Source: JAMDEO01 sp963775295 (GTDB lineage: Bacteria > Actinomycetota > Thermoleophilia > RBG-16-64-13). Taken from it: a stretch of 64,000 nt of DNA. Position 1 is the first letter of the stretch. Each line of letters starts with the position of its first letter. Both the position numbers and the translations under genes were made by a program. The notes under the pieces are model-generated. The model ran no database searches. It was not told the DNA's origin and saw only the letters and a program-made list of their open reading frames with translations. The DNA lies in the NCBI GenBank assembly GCA_963775295.1, contig CAVZIK010000006.1, positions 3,100,001 to 3,164,000 of the forward strand. Reading direction: 5' to 3'. Positions 33,786-42,751 of the stretch are shown here, in pieces.

Positions 33786-34487
33786 CTAGACTTTCGTGCA
33801 GAGATAGTGGGTCATGACGCGGTTCTCACGTTCCACCCGCTTGACGACAAAACCGGCCCGGGCGAATATCTCGCGCATGGTCCAGTCGAAGGTGCTGAAC
33901 TCGTGCGCCACATGGCGTTCCATAGCGATCCGCACGTCTTCGGGCCAGGAATCGATGAGCTTCTGCAGGTAGCCGAATGGATCGGAATCCATCTCGTCGT
34001 GGTAGACGACATCGCTCAGGAAGAGCTTGCCCTGGGGCCGTAAAAACTCGGCGAGCCGCCTGAGAGCCACGAACTTCCACACGTCGGGGAGGTGGTGGAG
34101 GGCAAGTTGCGAGACCGCCGCAGCCAGTGGCTGGCCCTCGTGCTCGTAGGTGAGGAACCCTGCCAGCCGAAAGACGATGTTGTCAATCCCTTGCTCGCGA
34201 GCACGCTCCGCTCCGTAGGCAAGCATCGCCTCGGATACGTCGGCCGAGATGACCCGGCGGCACTGCCTTGCGGCGGCCCGGGAAAAGGACCCGGTGCCCG
34301 TGCCCATCTCCAGAACCAAGTCGTCCGGAGACAGTCTGAGGTACCCGAGAATCCGTTCGACCTCTCCGGGAATATCGCGCACGGTGCCCATGTGTTCGTC
34401 GTACGCGCGGACAACTTCGCGGCTCGCGTAGTCCGTGCCCCGCTGGATCCTCTCATCCCATTGCCAATTGGGTCCCGCCACTCGCAC
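33786..34487 (-). CDS. Class I SAM-dependent methyltransferase
   Basis: 233 residues. Motif I is LVLEMGTGTGSFSRAAA, strand-2 acidic end VISADVSEAML, motif II region LPDVWKFVALRRLAEF and motif III LRPQGKLFLSDVVYHDEMD. It belongs to the Methyltransf_11/25 group acting on small molecules. The N-terminal 60 residues carry a tryptophan-rich segment (PNWQWDERIQRGTDYASREV) that probably closes over substrate. The gene is on the minus strand between two plus-strand genes and has no operon partner. The 78-bp gap on its 3' side shows no hairpin. Confidence 0.9.
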   Translation of the reverse strand: MRVAGPNWQWDERIQRGTDYASREVVRAYDEHMGTVRDIPGEVERILGYLRLSPDDLVLEMGTGTGSFSRAAARQCRRVISADVSEAMLAYGAERAREQGIDNIVFRLAGFLTYEHEGQPLAAAVSQLALHHLPDVWKFVALRRLAEFLRPQGKLFLSDVVYHDEMDSDPFGYLQKLIDSWPEDVRIAMERHVAHEFSTFDWTMREIFARAGFVVKRVERENRVMTHYLCTKV

Positions 34488-34573
34488 CCCTTTCTATATT
34501 GCCCGCGGGTCGTCCATCCCGCCCAACTGATAACATCATGAAAAATACGCCATTTTTGCTGGAGATGCCCTTT

Positions 34574-35482
34574 ATGAATCTGCTGCAGGCGATCGGCAAC
34601 ACGCCCCTGATAGAGCTTGCCAATCTCAATGACGATCCGAGGGTCAGGCTTCTGTGCAAGCTCGAGGGCTGCAACCCCGGGGGGTCGGTGAAGGACCGCC
34701 CCGCCCTGTACATGATCACCGCGGCGGAAGAGAGCGGCGAACTCACCGCAGACAAGACCATCCTCGAACCGACTTCAGGCAATACGGGCATCGCCATGGC
34801 TATGATCGGAGCGGCAAAGGGCTACGAGGTGCAACTGTGCATGCCCGAATGTGTGAGTAGCGAACGGCGTCTCATCTTGGAGGGTCTCGGCGCCCACGTG
34901 TACCTCACCCCAGCCAAGGAGAACATCGACGGCGCCATCCGCCACGCCCAGAGCCTCATGCGAGAAGCGCCTGGGAAATATTTCATGCCCAACCAGTACG
35001 AGAACGAGGCCAACGTCCTTGCTCACTTCGAGACCACGGGTCCCGAAATCTACCGTCAGAGCGATGGGGAGGTGACCTACTTCGTGGCCGGTATGGGCAC
35101 CTCCGGGACGCTTATGGGCACTGGGCGCTACCTGAAGTCGGTGAAGCCGTCGGTGAAGATCGTGGGTGTAGAGCCAGTGGCGGGTCACACCATTCAGGGG
35201 CTCAAGAATATGACCGAGTCCATGGCGCCCGGGATATACCATCCGGAAGAGTTGGACTTCAAGGAAATGGTCGAAGACGGAGAAGCCTACGAGACGACGA
35301 GACTCCTCGCGCGCAAGGAAGGCCTGTTCGTCGGTTCGTCCTCCGGAGCGGCTGTCGCCGTGGCCCTCCGCGTCGCGAAGATGGTCGATCACGGGACCAT
35401 CGTGGCGCTCCTTCCCGATCGGGGAGATCGCTACTTGAGCACCATGCAGTTCCGATCCATCTGCGGAAAATGCCCGCCGTGA
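34574..35482 (+). CDS. cysM: PLP-dependent cysteine synthase, CysM-like
   Basis: 302 residues from ATG 34574 (GGAGA upstream); ATG 34538 would add 12. PLP-binding Lys lies in GGSVKDRPALYM; the substrate loop is TSGNTGIAMAMIG and the phosphate-binding loop GTSGTLMGTGRYL. The product is L-cysteine from O-acetylserine, or from O-phosphoserine, and sulfide or thiosulfate. Sequence character (MPECVSSERRLILEGLGA) is nearer to CysM than CysK. It lacks the C-terminal regulatory extension of CBS. It converges with the GH3 gene, 19 bp apart. Confidence 0.92.
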   Translation: MNLLQAIGNTPLIELANLNDDPRVRLLCKLEGCNPGGSVKDRPALYMITAAEESGELTADKTILEPTSGNTGIAMAMIGAAKGYEVQLCMPECVSSERRLILEGLGAHVYLTPAKENIDGAIRHAQSLMREAPGKYFMPNQYENEANVLAHFETTGPEIYRQSDGEVTYFVAGMGTSGTLMGTGRYLKSVKPSVKIVGVEPVAGHTIQGLKNMTESMAPGIYHPEELDFKEMVEDGEAYETTRLLARKEGLFVGSSSGAAVAVALRVAKMVDHGTIVALLPDRGDRYLSTMQFRSICGKCPP

Positions 35483-35501
35483 TGCGGAGAGCGCTCTCTT
35501 A

Positions 35502-36782
35502 CTAGTTCTCGAGGCTGAGACGCAGATCGATGATCCGTCGCAGAGCCGACTTGAACGGGCCTTCGGCGAGCGTCCCGTCGGCGTAGGCATCCTGCAGACC
35601 CGTGCTTGCCTGTTTGCCTTCCGACACATCGCGGGCGGATGCGAGGATGAGATCCATGCCGGCCTGTGCCGCCAACACCGCTCGGTGCTGCAGCGTCCCA
35701 AACGACTTGAGTGCTGCCGTCCCTATTGCATCGGTGATGGTCACGCCCTGAAACCCAAGCCGACTTCGCAGTTCGTCCTGAACTATGGTCGACGAAAGTC
35801 CGGCCGGATATTTCGAGTCGAGCGTCGGGTAGATAGCCCACGACACCATCACCAACCGCACGCCGTCCGCAATCGCCGCCTTGTACGGGGCCTCGTCGAT
35901 ACTCCTGAGCGCGCTCTTCGACACGTTCAAAGTGACGGGCTGAAGATCGGTGTTCTGGACGACCGTGGCCGCACCCAACCCCGGGAAATGCTTGGCCGTC
36001 GCAGCCACACCGGTCTCCTGTAGAGCCTCGATGAACGCGGCGCCTAGTTTTGAGACCACGCTGGGAACCGTGCTGTAGGAGCGTTCGTATTTGTCGTCGA
36101 AGCCGCCGGCCTTGCGATACACGTCGAGCACGGGCGCGAGGTCGACGTTCATGCCCACTCCGCGCAAGTTGAGTCCGGCCGCCATACCGGCCTGGGATGC
36201 CTCGCCCTTCGGGTCAGCCGACCCGCCTATCTGTTTCTCCGAAAGGACCGGCTCGCCCGGGAGGTGGCGGATCTTGCCACCTTCCTGATCGATCATGAGC
36301 AGAAGCGGAGCCCGTACAGGATTCTGGGGGTCGGCGGCCGCCTCGGTCAAGGTCTTGATGACCGCGCTGATCTGCGCCTTGCTGGAGATATTCTCAGCGA
36401 AGAAAATGACCCCGGCGCATTCCCCCTGCCGAATGAGGGACAGGAGGGAGACCGGGGGGGTAGGCCCGGAATAGCTGTAGATCACCCTCTGCCCGGCCAT
36501 CTGTCGAGCAGAGAGCGCGGGAAGAACGGCGGTGGTGGAGGTGGTCGTCGTCGTAGGGGCCAGTGTGGTGGTCGGAGCGAGCGTGGTGGTCGTCGTGGAG
36601 ATGGACGTCGCAGAGGGCGAGGTCGTGGTGGAGTACGTTGTGGTCACGGCTACCGAGGTCGACGTGGACGGACCCACGCCCACGGGTGTCCCTCCGGCGC
36701 ATCCGCCGGCAACTATCGCAAGCGTCAACACCGACAACCCGACAAGACCCAGCCTGCGACTGATCGTCGGAGAGAATTTCAT
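35502..36782 (-). CDS. Glycoside hydrolase family 3 lipoprotein (NagZ-like)
   Basis: 426 residues from ATG 36782, which overlaps the stop of the YggT gene (ATGA). A lipoprotein signal ends at VAGGCAGG, followed by a ~70-residue Thr/Ser/Pro linker that is probably disordered. The rest is the GH3 barrel: DQEGGKIRHLPGEPV, KHFPGLGAATVVQNTD, and the nucleophile Asp in GVTITDAIG. Bacterial one-domain GH3 enzymes of this type remove N-acetylglucosamine from peptidoglycan fragments. Its surface anchoring suggests action on the wall rather than cytoplasmic recycling. YggT and this gene are translationally coupled. Confidence 0.92.
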   Translation of the reverse strand: MKFSPTISRRLGLVGLSVLTLAIVAGGCAGGTPVGVGPSTSTSVAVTTTYSTTTSPSATSISTTTTTLAPTTTLAPTTTTTSTTAVLPALSARQMAGQRVIYSYSGPTPPVSLLSLIRQGECAGVIFFAENISSKAQISAVIKTLTEAAADPQNPVRAPLLLMIDQEGGKIRHLPGEPVLSEKQIGGSADPKGEASQAGMAAGLNLRGVGMNVDLAPVLDVYRKAGGFDDKYERSYSTVPSVVSKLGAAFIEALQETGVAATAKHFPGLGAATVVQNTDLQPVTLNVSKSALRSIDEAPYKAAIADGVRLVMVSWAIYPTLDSKYPAGLSSTIVQDELRSRLGFQGVTITDAIGTAALKSFGTLQHRAVLAAQAGMDLILASARDVSEGKQASTGLQDAYADGTLAEGPFKSALRRIIDLRLSLEN

Positions 36783-37039
36783 ACTCTGGCGAGCACCTGA
36801 ATCACGACGAAAAGGACTATCAAGCCAATAAGCGCGCTGAGATCGAGCCCAACGGACCCTATTCTCGCCATCGGTACGAACCTGCGAAAGAAGCGCAAGT
36901 AGGGCTCTGTGAGCGCGAAGAGCGCCCGCTTCAGCGGGAGGAACGGGCTGTCGGAACGCACGGGAAACCAGGACATCAAAGCCCGAGCGACGATGAGCCA
37001 ACTATATACCAGCACTGCGACATAGATGACGTAGACCAC
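36779..37039 (-). CDS. YggT-family membrane protein
   Basis: 86 residues with two hydrophobic helices (about 3-22 and 63-85) joined by a basic loop containing the family feature TEPYLRFFRRFVP. YggT proteins are small inner-membrane proteins near cell-division or wall genes (the Ylm/SepF region in Gram-positive bacteria). Their exact function is not settled, though osmotic tolerance and division roles have been proposed. The stop overlaps the start of the GH3 wall hydrolase, which fits a cell-envelope link. Confidence 0.9.
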   Translation of the reverse strand: MVYVIYVAVLVYSWLIVARALMSWFPVRSDSPFLPLKRALFALTEPYLRFFRRFVPMARIGSVGLDLSALIGLIVLFVVIQVLARV

Positions 37040-37387
37040 GGTATTGATGAGAACTCAACCTCCACGCGCGAAAGAATATAGACTTGTCGACAGCTCACCG
37101 GCGACAGGACTTGCATTCTATCCGAACTGACGATGCAGCGATTCTTCCCGTCTCGGCAACCTCCAAACGGAGGGCCCTCATCGAAACCGAAACGGTTCGC
37201 GGCCGAGGTCCCACCCGAGACCGATGCATTCGCGCTCCCAGCCCGGGATTGCCGAGGACATCGTATGGGAATACGAAAGGCGAAGCGGCCGCCCGCTAGA
37301 CGCCGGCCTACACCGTGTGGGTCCGACAATACAGGCGCCAAACGGAGCAAATCACGCCGCTGGCAAGGGCACCGAGGTGCGATCGAT
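37040..37387. other. Intergenic region between divergent genes
   Basis: This 348-bp gap holds the divergent promoters of the YggT and arylsulfotransferase-like genes. An AT-rich patch (AAAGAATATAGAC near 37070) is the only promoter-like sequence. The reading frame of the downstream gene is open through it, but its composition is basic and low in structure, and the lipoprotein signal begins only at 37388. I see no other gene. Confidence 0.5.
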
Positions 37388-39190
37388 GTGAGGACCAAAC
37401 GAAGTACCGTGGCAGTCGCGTTGCTCGTCTGCGGGCTGACACTGGTTTCATTTTGCGGCTGCGCCACACCCGCGGTCGTCGACAGCCTCGACGTGATGCC
37501 GTTTCCCGGCACCCCAAACGCTTCGCCTCAAACGCAGATCACCTTTCCGAAGTTGGCGCCAGGGGATTTCAAGGTAGTGAGCGTCTACGGATCGAGGAGC
37601 GGCCTTCACGCCGGCCGGCTCACCATCTTATCCAACGATCTGGGCACGGCGTTCGTTCCCGATCTTCCCTTCGAGGACGGCGAGCACGTGACCGTCGACG
37701 CCGTACTTGGCTCCAAGGCCGCCGGCACCACGATCGGGGCGCAGGGAGCCACCCGGGTCACCTTCGGGTTCAAGGTCGCCGCGTCTGCAAGCAACACCAC
37801 CAGTACGACGGCCCCCGCCGCCACCGCAAACGGCCAGGCGGCCCAGCAGATCCCGACTCAGAGCTTCCATTCGCGGCCGGATCTGCAACCGCCGGTCGTG
37901 ACCGTGTCCCAGCCGGATACGAGCGCGCAGCCGGGATATGTTTTCGTCGACGCGCAGATGGCGACACAGAACGGTCCTATGATCCTCGACGGACAGGGCC
38001 GCCTGGTCTGGTTCCAGCCGGTACCGGATGGCGAGTTCGCCCTCGACGTCAAGGTTCAGACATACAAAGGCGAGCCGGTCATTACCTGGTGGCAAGGGCA
38101 GGTGATCGCGGGCCATGGGCTCGGTGAGGTCGTGATCGCCGACGACTCGTATCGGATCATTGCGACCGTGCAGGCCGAGGCGGGGTATCAAGCTGACCTG
38201 CACGAGTTCTTGATCACCGATCGAGATACCGCCCTCATCACCGTCTATGAGCCCGTCGACATCAACCTCAGCTCCATCGGCGGGCCGAGCAAAGGCACTG
38301 TCTATGATTCGATCGTCCAGGAGATCGACATAGAGACAGGAGAGGTCCTCTGGGAATGGCACGCGCTCGGACACGTTCCCTTGAGCGCTTCGTACGTGGG
38401 GACGCCCACGGCAGGCAGCGCCTATGACTTCTTTCACATCAACTCGATCGCGGAGACTCCCGAGGGGAACCTCATAATCTCCGCCCGAAATACGTGGGCG
38501 GTGTATGAGATCGATAGACGAACCGGCGATGTGATCTGGCAGCTCGGAGGCAAGGGCAGTAGTTTCCAGATGGGGCCCGGCACCCAGTTCGAGTGGCAAC
38601 ACGACGCCCGACTGCTGCCCGATGGAAGCATCAGCCTGTTCGACGACGCGGCCTCGCCCAAGGAAGAAACCGAATCGCGGGCGATCCGAATCAGCCTCGA
38701 TACCAATGGAATGGCCGCGACTCTAGTGTCGAGCGAGACACACCCGGCACCGCTCCTGGCCGGAAGTCAGGGCAGTATGCAATTCCTATCCAACGGGGAT
38801 ATTTTCGTGGGATGGGGCGATCAAGGGTACTTCTCGGAGTTCGCCCCCGACGGAACGCTTATCTTCGACGCGAATCTCCCTCCCCCGGTCCAGTCGTACC
38901 GCGCCTACCGATACGCCTGGACCGGCCGGCCCCTCGGCGCGCCCTCAGTGTCGCTAACTGCTGTCGGAGGAGAGAGTCTCGCAGTCTATGCCAGTTGGAA
39001 CGGCGCGACCGAGGTCGCGAAATGGGAATTGCTTGCTGGGAACACACCGAACGATCTGTCGTCCCAGATCACGGTGAACGCCTCCGGTTTCGAGACGACC
39101 ATCCCGGCCGTGACCTCACTGCCCTATCTGATGGTACGTGCGCTCGACAGCTCGGGAAGGGTCTTGGGCGAGACCAGCGTTCCCCGTTGA
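37388..39190 (+). CDS. Arylsulfotransferase (ASST)-family lipoprotein
   Basis: 600 residues from GTG 37388, chosen because a lipoprotein signal (VAVALLVCGLTLVSFCGCA) starts there; the frame is open back to 37133. Residues ~30-150 form an Ig-like N-terminal region, then a Thr/Ala linker. Residues ~175-600 form a beta-propeller of the ASST/arylsulfotransferase family, with blocks VYDSIVQEIDIETGEVLWEW, DFFHINSIAETPEGNLIIS and WQHDARLLPDGSISLFDD. In characterised ASSTs a propeller His is transiently sulfated in transfer from phenolic sulfates to phenols. Many homologues are of unproven activity, so this assignment is to family only. Confidence 0.85.
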   Translation: MRTKRSTVAVALLVCGLTLVSFCGCATPAVVDSLDVMPFPGTPNASPQTQITFPKLAPGDFKVVSVYGSRSGLHAGRLTILSNDLGTAFVPDLPFEDGEHVTVDAVLGSKAAGTTIGAQGATRVTFGFKVAASASNTTSTTAPAATANGQAAQQIPTQSFHSRPDLQPPVVTVSQPDTSAQPGYVFVDAQMATQNGPMILDGQGRLVWFQPVPDGEFALDVKVQTYKGEPVITWWQGQVIAGHGLGEVVIADDSYRIIATVQAEAGYQADLHEFLITDRDTALITVYEPVDINLSSIGGPSKGTVYDSIVQEIDIETGEVLWEWHALGHVPLSASYVGTPTAGSAYDFFHINSIAETPEGNLIISARNTWAVYEIDRRTGDVIWQLGGKGSSFQMGPGTQFEWQHDARLLPDGSISLFDDAASPKEETESRAIRISLDTNGMAATLVSSETHPAPLLAGSQGSMQFLSNGDIFVGWGDQGYFSEFAPDGTLIFDANLPPPVQSYRAYRYAWTGRPLGAPSVSLTAVGGESLAVYASWNGATEVAKWELLAGNTPNDLSSQITVNASGFETTIPAVTSLPYLMVRALDSSGRVLGETSVPR

Positions 39191-39202
39191 CCGCCGCGGA
39201 AC

Positions 39203-39616
39203 TCAGACGATCGCCTCTACCATCTCTTTGAAGCTATCCAGATCCTCGTCGACTCGGCGACTCATCCAGCGACGCACCGTATCGGCTTCACAAGCCCAGG
39301 CAGTTGGATCGTACTCGAGTTGGTAGGTCACCTGGGTAAGATCGGCTCCAATCTTCTCGAAGCGCACCTCGCCTGTCTCGCGGCCATCGACGGCCCGCCA
39401 GGTGACCTTCTCGTCGGCGACATGATCCACGAGGTCGGCATCCCATTCCACCGTGTCGTCTTCGATAAGGGCGACCCAGTGGAGTTGCTCGTCCTCGACC
39501 AACGTCACCGTCTCAATCGTGTCCATGAACTTGGGGTAGTCCTCGAAGAGCGTCCACAGTTCATAGACGTCGTGCACGTCCGCAGCAATCTGAGTTGTCT
39601 TGTCGATGAATGTCAT
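39203..39616 (-). CDS. SRPBCC (START-like) cyclase/dehydrase-family protein
   Basis: 137 residues from ATG 39616, with GAGGAAGGG upstream. The sequence from TTQIAADVHDVYELWTLFEDYPKFMDTIETV onward is the polyketide cyclase/dehydrase and lipid-transport pattern: a long C-terminal helix packed over a curved beta-sheet, forming a hydrophobic pocket. Such proteins bind hydrophobic ligands such as quinones, lipids or polyketides. Nothing identifies the ligand. It is divergent from the orphan gene at 39758, and convergent with the arylsulfotransferase-like gene. Confidence 0.88.
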   Translation of the reverse strand: MTFIDKTTQIAADVHDVYELWTLFEDYPKFMDTIETVTLVEDEQLHWVALIEDDTVEWDADLVDHVADEKVTWRAVDGRETGEVRFEKIGADLTQVTYQLEYDPTAWACEADTVRRWMSRRVDEDLDSFKEMVEAIV

Positions 39617-39757
39617 GGCTTCCCTTCCTCGGTTCAGATAGATGTGAGACAAGGTACCCGTCTGAGATGGCTCCGTAACCAGGTCGTCGGTATTGCCCCG
39701 GGTCGATCGCCTCGATATCGTGATAGCGCTCGAGCAACCAAGACCCCGGAGGCAATC

Positions 39758-40198
39758 GTGGGAGTAGCAGATGAGATCCGGTCCTACCTCATCCAGGAAG
39801 TGGGCGCGAAGGTGGGGGGCAAAGGCCAAAGCGGCGAGGCGAAGATCGTTATAGCCGAGCAGAAATCCCTCCTATCCAAGAAGAGAGTGGAGTACTCGGC
39901 CAAGTTCAAGGTGGAGGACGGCGATCGCGAAGTTCGCTTCTTCGAGATGTTGAAAGAGTCGGGAGCGGGAATGTCGGGCGGTGACGCGGGCGATGTGGGC
40001 GGTGGCTGGGGCTTTTCGAAGGAAGTCTACAAGACAGGCCCCGGAGGACGCGAGGGGAACATCGAAGCGCAGGGAAGCCTACTCGGCGGCAAGTATTCGT
40101 TCACATTCGACTACCTGAAGATTCGCTCTGCGATCCAGGCGATAGCTGAACAACACGGCTATCGCCTGGATTATCGGCTGACTCCCAAAGGTCTCTAG
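39758..40198 (+). CDS. Hypothetical protein, soluble, no family recognised
   Basis: 146 residues from GTG 39758 with an ideal CCGGAGGCAATC spacer; the frame extends upstream but overlaps the divergent SRPBCC gene. There are no membrane segments or signal peptide. The first part is charged, with a strand-rich segment KIVIAEQKSLLSKKRVEYSAKFKVEDG. The middle is Gly-rich (GMSGGDAGDVGGGWGFSKEVYKTG). The end is helical (YLKIRSAIQAIAEQHGYRLDYRL). The whole looks like a small alpha/beta domain with a flexible glycine loop. I do not recognise it. Codon use matches the neighbours, so it looks like a real gene. Confidence 0.7.
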   Translation: MGVADEIRSYLIQEVGAKVGGKGQSGEAKIVIAEQKSLLSKKRVEYSAKFKVEDGDREVRFFEMLKESGAGMSGGDAGDVGGGWGFSKEVYKTGPGGREGNIEAQGSLLGGKYSFTFDYLKIRSAIQAIAEQHGYRLDYRLTPKGL

Positions 40199-40206
40199 CC
40201 ACCCCT

Positions 40207-41439
40207 CTAAGACTCCCGTACCTGCGCCAGAAACGGCCTCCGGATAGCCGCCAGCCACAACCCACCGCAAAGCAGCCCCAAGACGACGTTCAAGACGCCG
40301 ATCATCTCCACCCGGCCTCCCCAATCGAAGGAGACGACGATCATCCCCACACTTCCCATAATTGTGAAAGACGAGAACATGAGCGACGATGCTGAGCCCG
40401 TGTCCGCCTTCTGCTGGTCGAGCATAAGATGGATGGCGGGGGGGCGTATGCAACTCACGGCAACGCTTGCCGGGATTACGGCGGACGCAAACACCCAGGG
40501 CCCCAGCCGACCCAGGGCCCACACCAGGACTCCGCTTGCCACCATGACCGCGAAGCAGACATTCAAAATCGACACTCGTCTGAACCGGTTCGAGAGTCTT
40601 ACGTACACGAACGGCCCCAGCATCAGACCGGCGGCGTATACGGCGAAATAGTAGCTGTAGACTTGGCTACTCAAGCGAAACGTCTCTTGATAGATATACG
40701 AAGACGAGGAGATGAACGCCATGGTGGTGATGCTCACCAACGAGAATATAAGCAACAGGGAGGCGAACGCCGGATTCTTCAAGACCACTCCGAGCCGCCC
40801 CAAGGTGTAGAGAACGCTGCCGCTGTGACCAGCTTCCAAGGTCTCCCGAAAGGCGACCGATCCAGCTATGACCATCAGGCCCAGGATCGCCTGGGTAACG
40901 AAGATCCCTCTCCAGGAGGTGAGGTTCAATAGGAGCGCACCGATGACAGGAGCCACCGCGGGCGAGATGACGATCGTCGATTGCACCAGCGCCAGAATCG
41001 ATTCACGCTTCTTTCCGCGATAGACGTCCTTGACGATGGCCGTAGCCACGGCGCTGGCGGCGCCCGCGCCCATTGCTTGAATCACTCGGAAGAACATCAG
41101 GAGGTAGATGTCCGTGGAGAGAGCGCACAAACCGCCCGCGATTGCATAGATGGAGAGACCCACGAGCAAAACCGGCCTACGTCCATACTTGTCGCTCAGC
41201 GGTCCCCATATCAGCGTGGCTACGCTGTAGAAGACGAAGAACAGGATGAGGGTCAGATTCGTCTGGTACTCCGCCACATGGAAGTACCTGGTCATCGTGG
41301 GCAGGGCGGGCAGATAGAGGTCGGTCGAAAGGGGAACGAAGGCGCTCAGAAGCGCTAGGAAGATGACGAGTCCTTTGGCGCCGAGACGGTCCTGCGCCGC
41401 GATCTGTCCGCTAGTGGGTTCCTCCGCAGCTTTCGTAAT
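40207..41439 (-). CDS. Bcr/CflA-type MFS drug exporter with non-canonical start
   Basis: The first ATG/GTG/TTG in frame is ATG 41295 (362 residues), but the preceding codons encode the conserved first transmembrane helix, ending STDLYLPALPTM, a hallmark of Bcr/CflA exporters. Upstream, in-frame codons to the stop before 41439 contain no ATG, GTG or TTG, only ATT (41439) and ATC (41403). GGAAGCGAG precedes ATT. I therefore extend to ATT 41439 (410 residues), with low certainty for that codon. Other features are the MFS motif GPLSDKYGRRPVLLVG and about twelve helices. It lies 28 bp after the molybdenum hydroxylase genes and may export or import their substrate. Confidence 0.8.
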   Translation of the reverse strand: MTKAAEEPTSGQIAAQDRLGAKGLVIFLALLSAFVPLSTDLYLPALPTMTRYFHVAEYQTNLTLILFFVFYSVATLIWGPLSDKYGRRPVLLVGLSIYAIAGGLCALSTDIYLLMFFRVIQAMGAGAASAVATAIVKDVYRGKKRESILALVQSTIVISPAVAPVIGALLLNLTSWRGIFVTQAILGLMVIAGSVAFRETLEAGHSGSVLYTLGRLGVVLKNPAFASLLLIFSLVSITTMAFISSSSYIYQETFRLSSQVYSYYFAVYAAGLMLGPFVYVRLSNRFRRVSILNVCFAVMVASGVLVWALGRLGPWVFASAVIPASVAVSCIRPPAIHLMLDQQKADTGSASSLMFSSFTIMGSVGMIVVSFDWGGRVEMIGVLNVVLGLLCGGLWLAAIRRPFLAQVRES

Positions 41440-41467
41440 CGTCTCGCTTCCGCTCCGTTGACACGCT

Positions 41468-42751
41468 CTAAGACACCCAACCGATCATTTCCCCCACCTT
41501 CTGCAAACAGGCCTCTATGCCCACAGAACGAAGTTCCTGCCCGGTACCCGCGCTATCGCCGTCGTGCACGATGTTCTTCATCCGTAGTTCCATCGGGTCC
41601 ATGCCGAGACGCTCCGCCGCAATGTCCATCATGATCTCCATGGCAAAAGTGGGCTGCGACATCCCGAACCCGCGGAAGGCGGCGCTCTGGCACTTGTTCG
41701 TGTAGACGACCCAGGTCTCCGCGAGTTGGTTGGGGATGCGATAAGGACCCGAGCCAACCATGGTGCACTTGCCCATCATGAGGGTCGAGGAGGACCCATA
41801 GGCGCCGGCGTTTCCAATATGCTTGCGGTGGATGGCCTCCAAGGTGCCGTCCGAGGAAAGCCCGAGCTTGAAGGTGCTGTACACGGGAATCTTGCTTGAG
41901 GAATAGCGAAAGTCCTCTGAGGTAGTGAGTGCCCATCGCACCGGCCTACCGGCCTTCATGGCCAGCACGGCCACGTTGGGCTCGATGGTCAGGCTGTTCT
42001 TCTGGCCGAACCCCCCGCCCATCGGAGGCACGATAAGGCGAACCCGGTTCAGGGGCAGTCCGAGGACTTTGGCAATCATGGGCTGATGCGAGAAGGGCAT
42101 CTGCGTGTTGGCTATGATGGTCACTCGATCGGGACCTTCGGGCTGGGCGATGCAGGCATGAGACTCGAGAGGCATGCACCGTTGGGAAGACGTGGCAAAA
42201 GTGTGCTCGATGACCAGATTGGACCGGGCGAATCCCTCCTCCACGTTGCCATGCCGCAACACCATGTGATCGCGTCCCTGTGACAGCACCACGTTCCCTC
42301 TGCACCAGGCGCCCTGGCCCTCTTCATGAATGATCGGCGCCTCCGGCGACATGGCCTCTCTCGCGTCGAAGACCGCGGGCAGCGCCTCATATTCCACCTT
42401 GATGAGTTCCACTGCGCGCTGGGCGCTCTCTTCGGTTTCAGCTGCCACAAGCGCCACGATCTCGCCCTGATAGCGTACTTTCCCTTCCGCGAATATGGGC
42501 TGATCCGGAATAATGAAGCCGCCGACGTTGCTGGGACAGTCCTTCGCTGTGACAACGGCCTTGACCCCCGGTAGCTGTTCGGCCTCGGTGGTGTCGAGCG
42601 AGAGGATGAGCGCATGATGTTCCGTGCTCAGAAGCGCCTTCGCGTGGAGCATGCCCGGTATCTGCAGATCGTTCGTGTATCGGACCTGGCCTGTAACCTG
42701 TTCCCGGGCGTCGACGCGGGGCCGACGGGTGCCGACTTCAGTGTAGGTCAT
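41468..42751 (-). CDS. Molybdenum hydroxylase, N-terminal half of Moco subunit
   Basis: 427 residues from ATG 42751, overlapping the stop of the 2Fe-2S gene (ATGA). The chain matches only the N-terminal half of the ~750-residue xanthine-dehydrogenase-type large subunit: first the a/b-hammerhead domain (VTGQVRYTNDLQIPGML), then the first Moco-binding part with GGGFGQKN. It ends at MIGWVS-stop, exactly where the intact subunits continue into the second half. That second half is encoded at 43250-45199, fused to the FAD domain. The pieces must assemble into one active site. Nicotinate dehydrogenase of Eubacterium barkeri is known to have a similarly split Moco subunit. Confidence 0.92.
   Translation of the reverse strand: MTYTEVGTRRPRVDAREQVTGQVRYTNDLQIPGMLHAKALLSTEHHALILSLDTTEAEQLPGVKAVVTAKDCPSNVGGFIIPDQPIFAEGKVRYQGEIVALVAAETEESAQRAVELIKVEYEALPAVFDAREAMSPEAPIIHEEGQGAWCRGNVVLSQGRDHMVLRHGNVEEGFARSNLVIEHTFATSSQRCMPLESHACIAQPEGPDRVTIIANTQMPFSHQPMIAKVLGLPLNRVRLIVPPMGGGFGQKNSLTIEPNVAVLAMKAGRPVRWALTTSEDFRYSSSKIPVYSTFKLGLSSDGTLEAIHRKHIGNAGAYGSSSTLMMGKCTMVGSGPYRIPNQLAETWVVYTNKCQSAAFRGFGMSQPTFAMEIMMDIAAERLGMDPMELRMKNIVHDGDSAGTGQELRSVGIEACLQKVGEMIGWVS

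Noticed and set aside
41468..42751. Possibility that the short Moco gene is a truncated pseudogene
   Set aside because: Its missing half is present, intact, and fused to the FAD domain in the same operon, with a cut at the same hinge, so the split looks functional.
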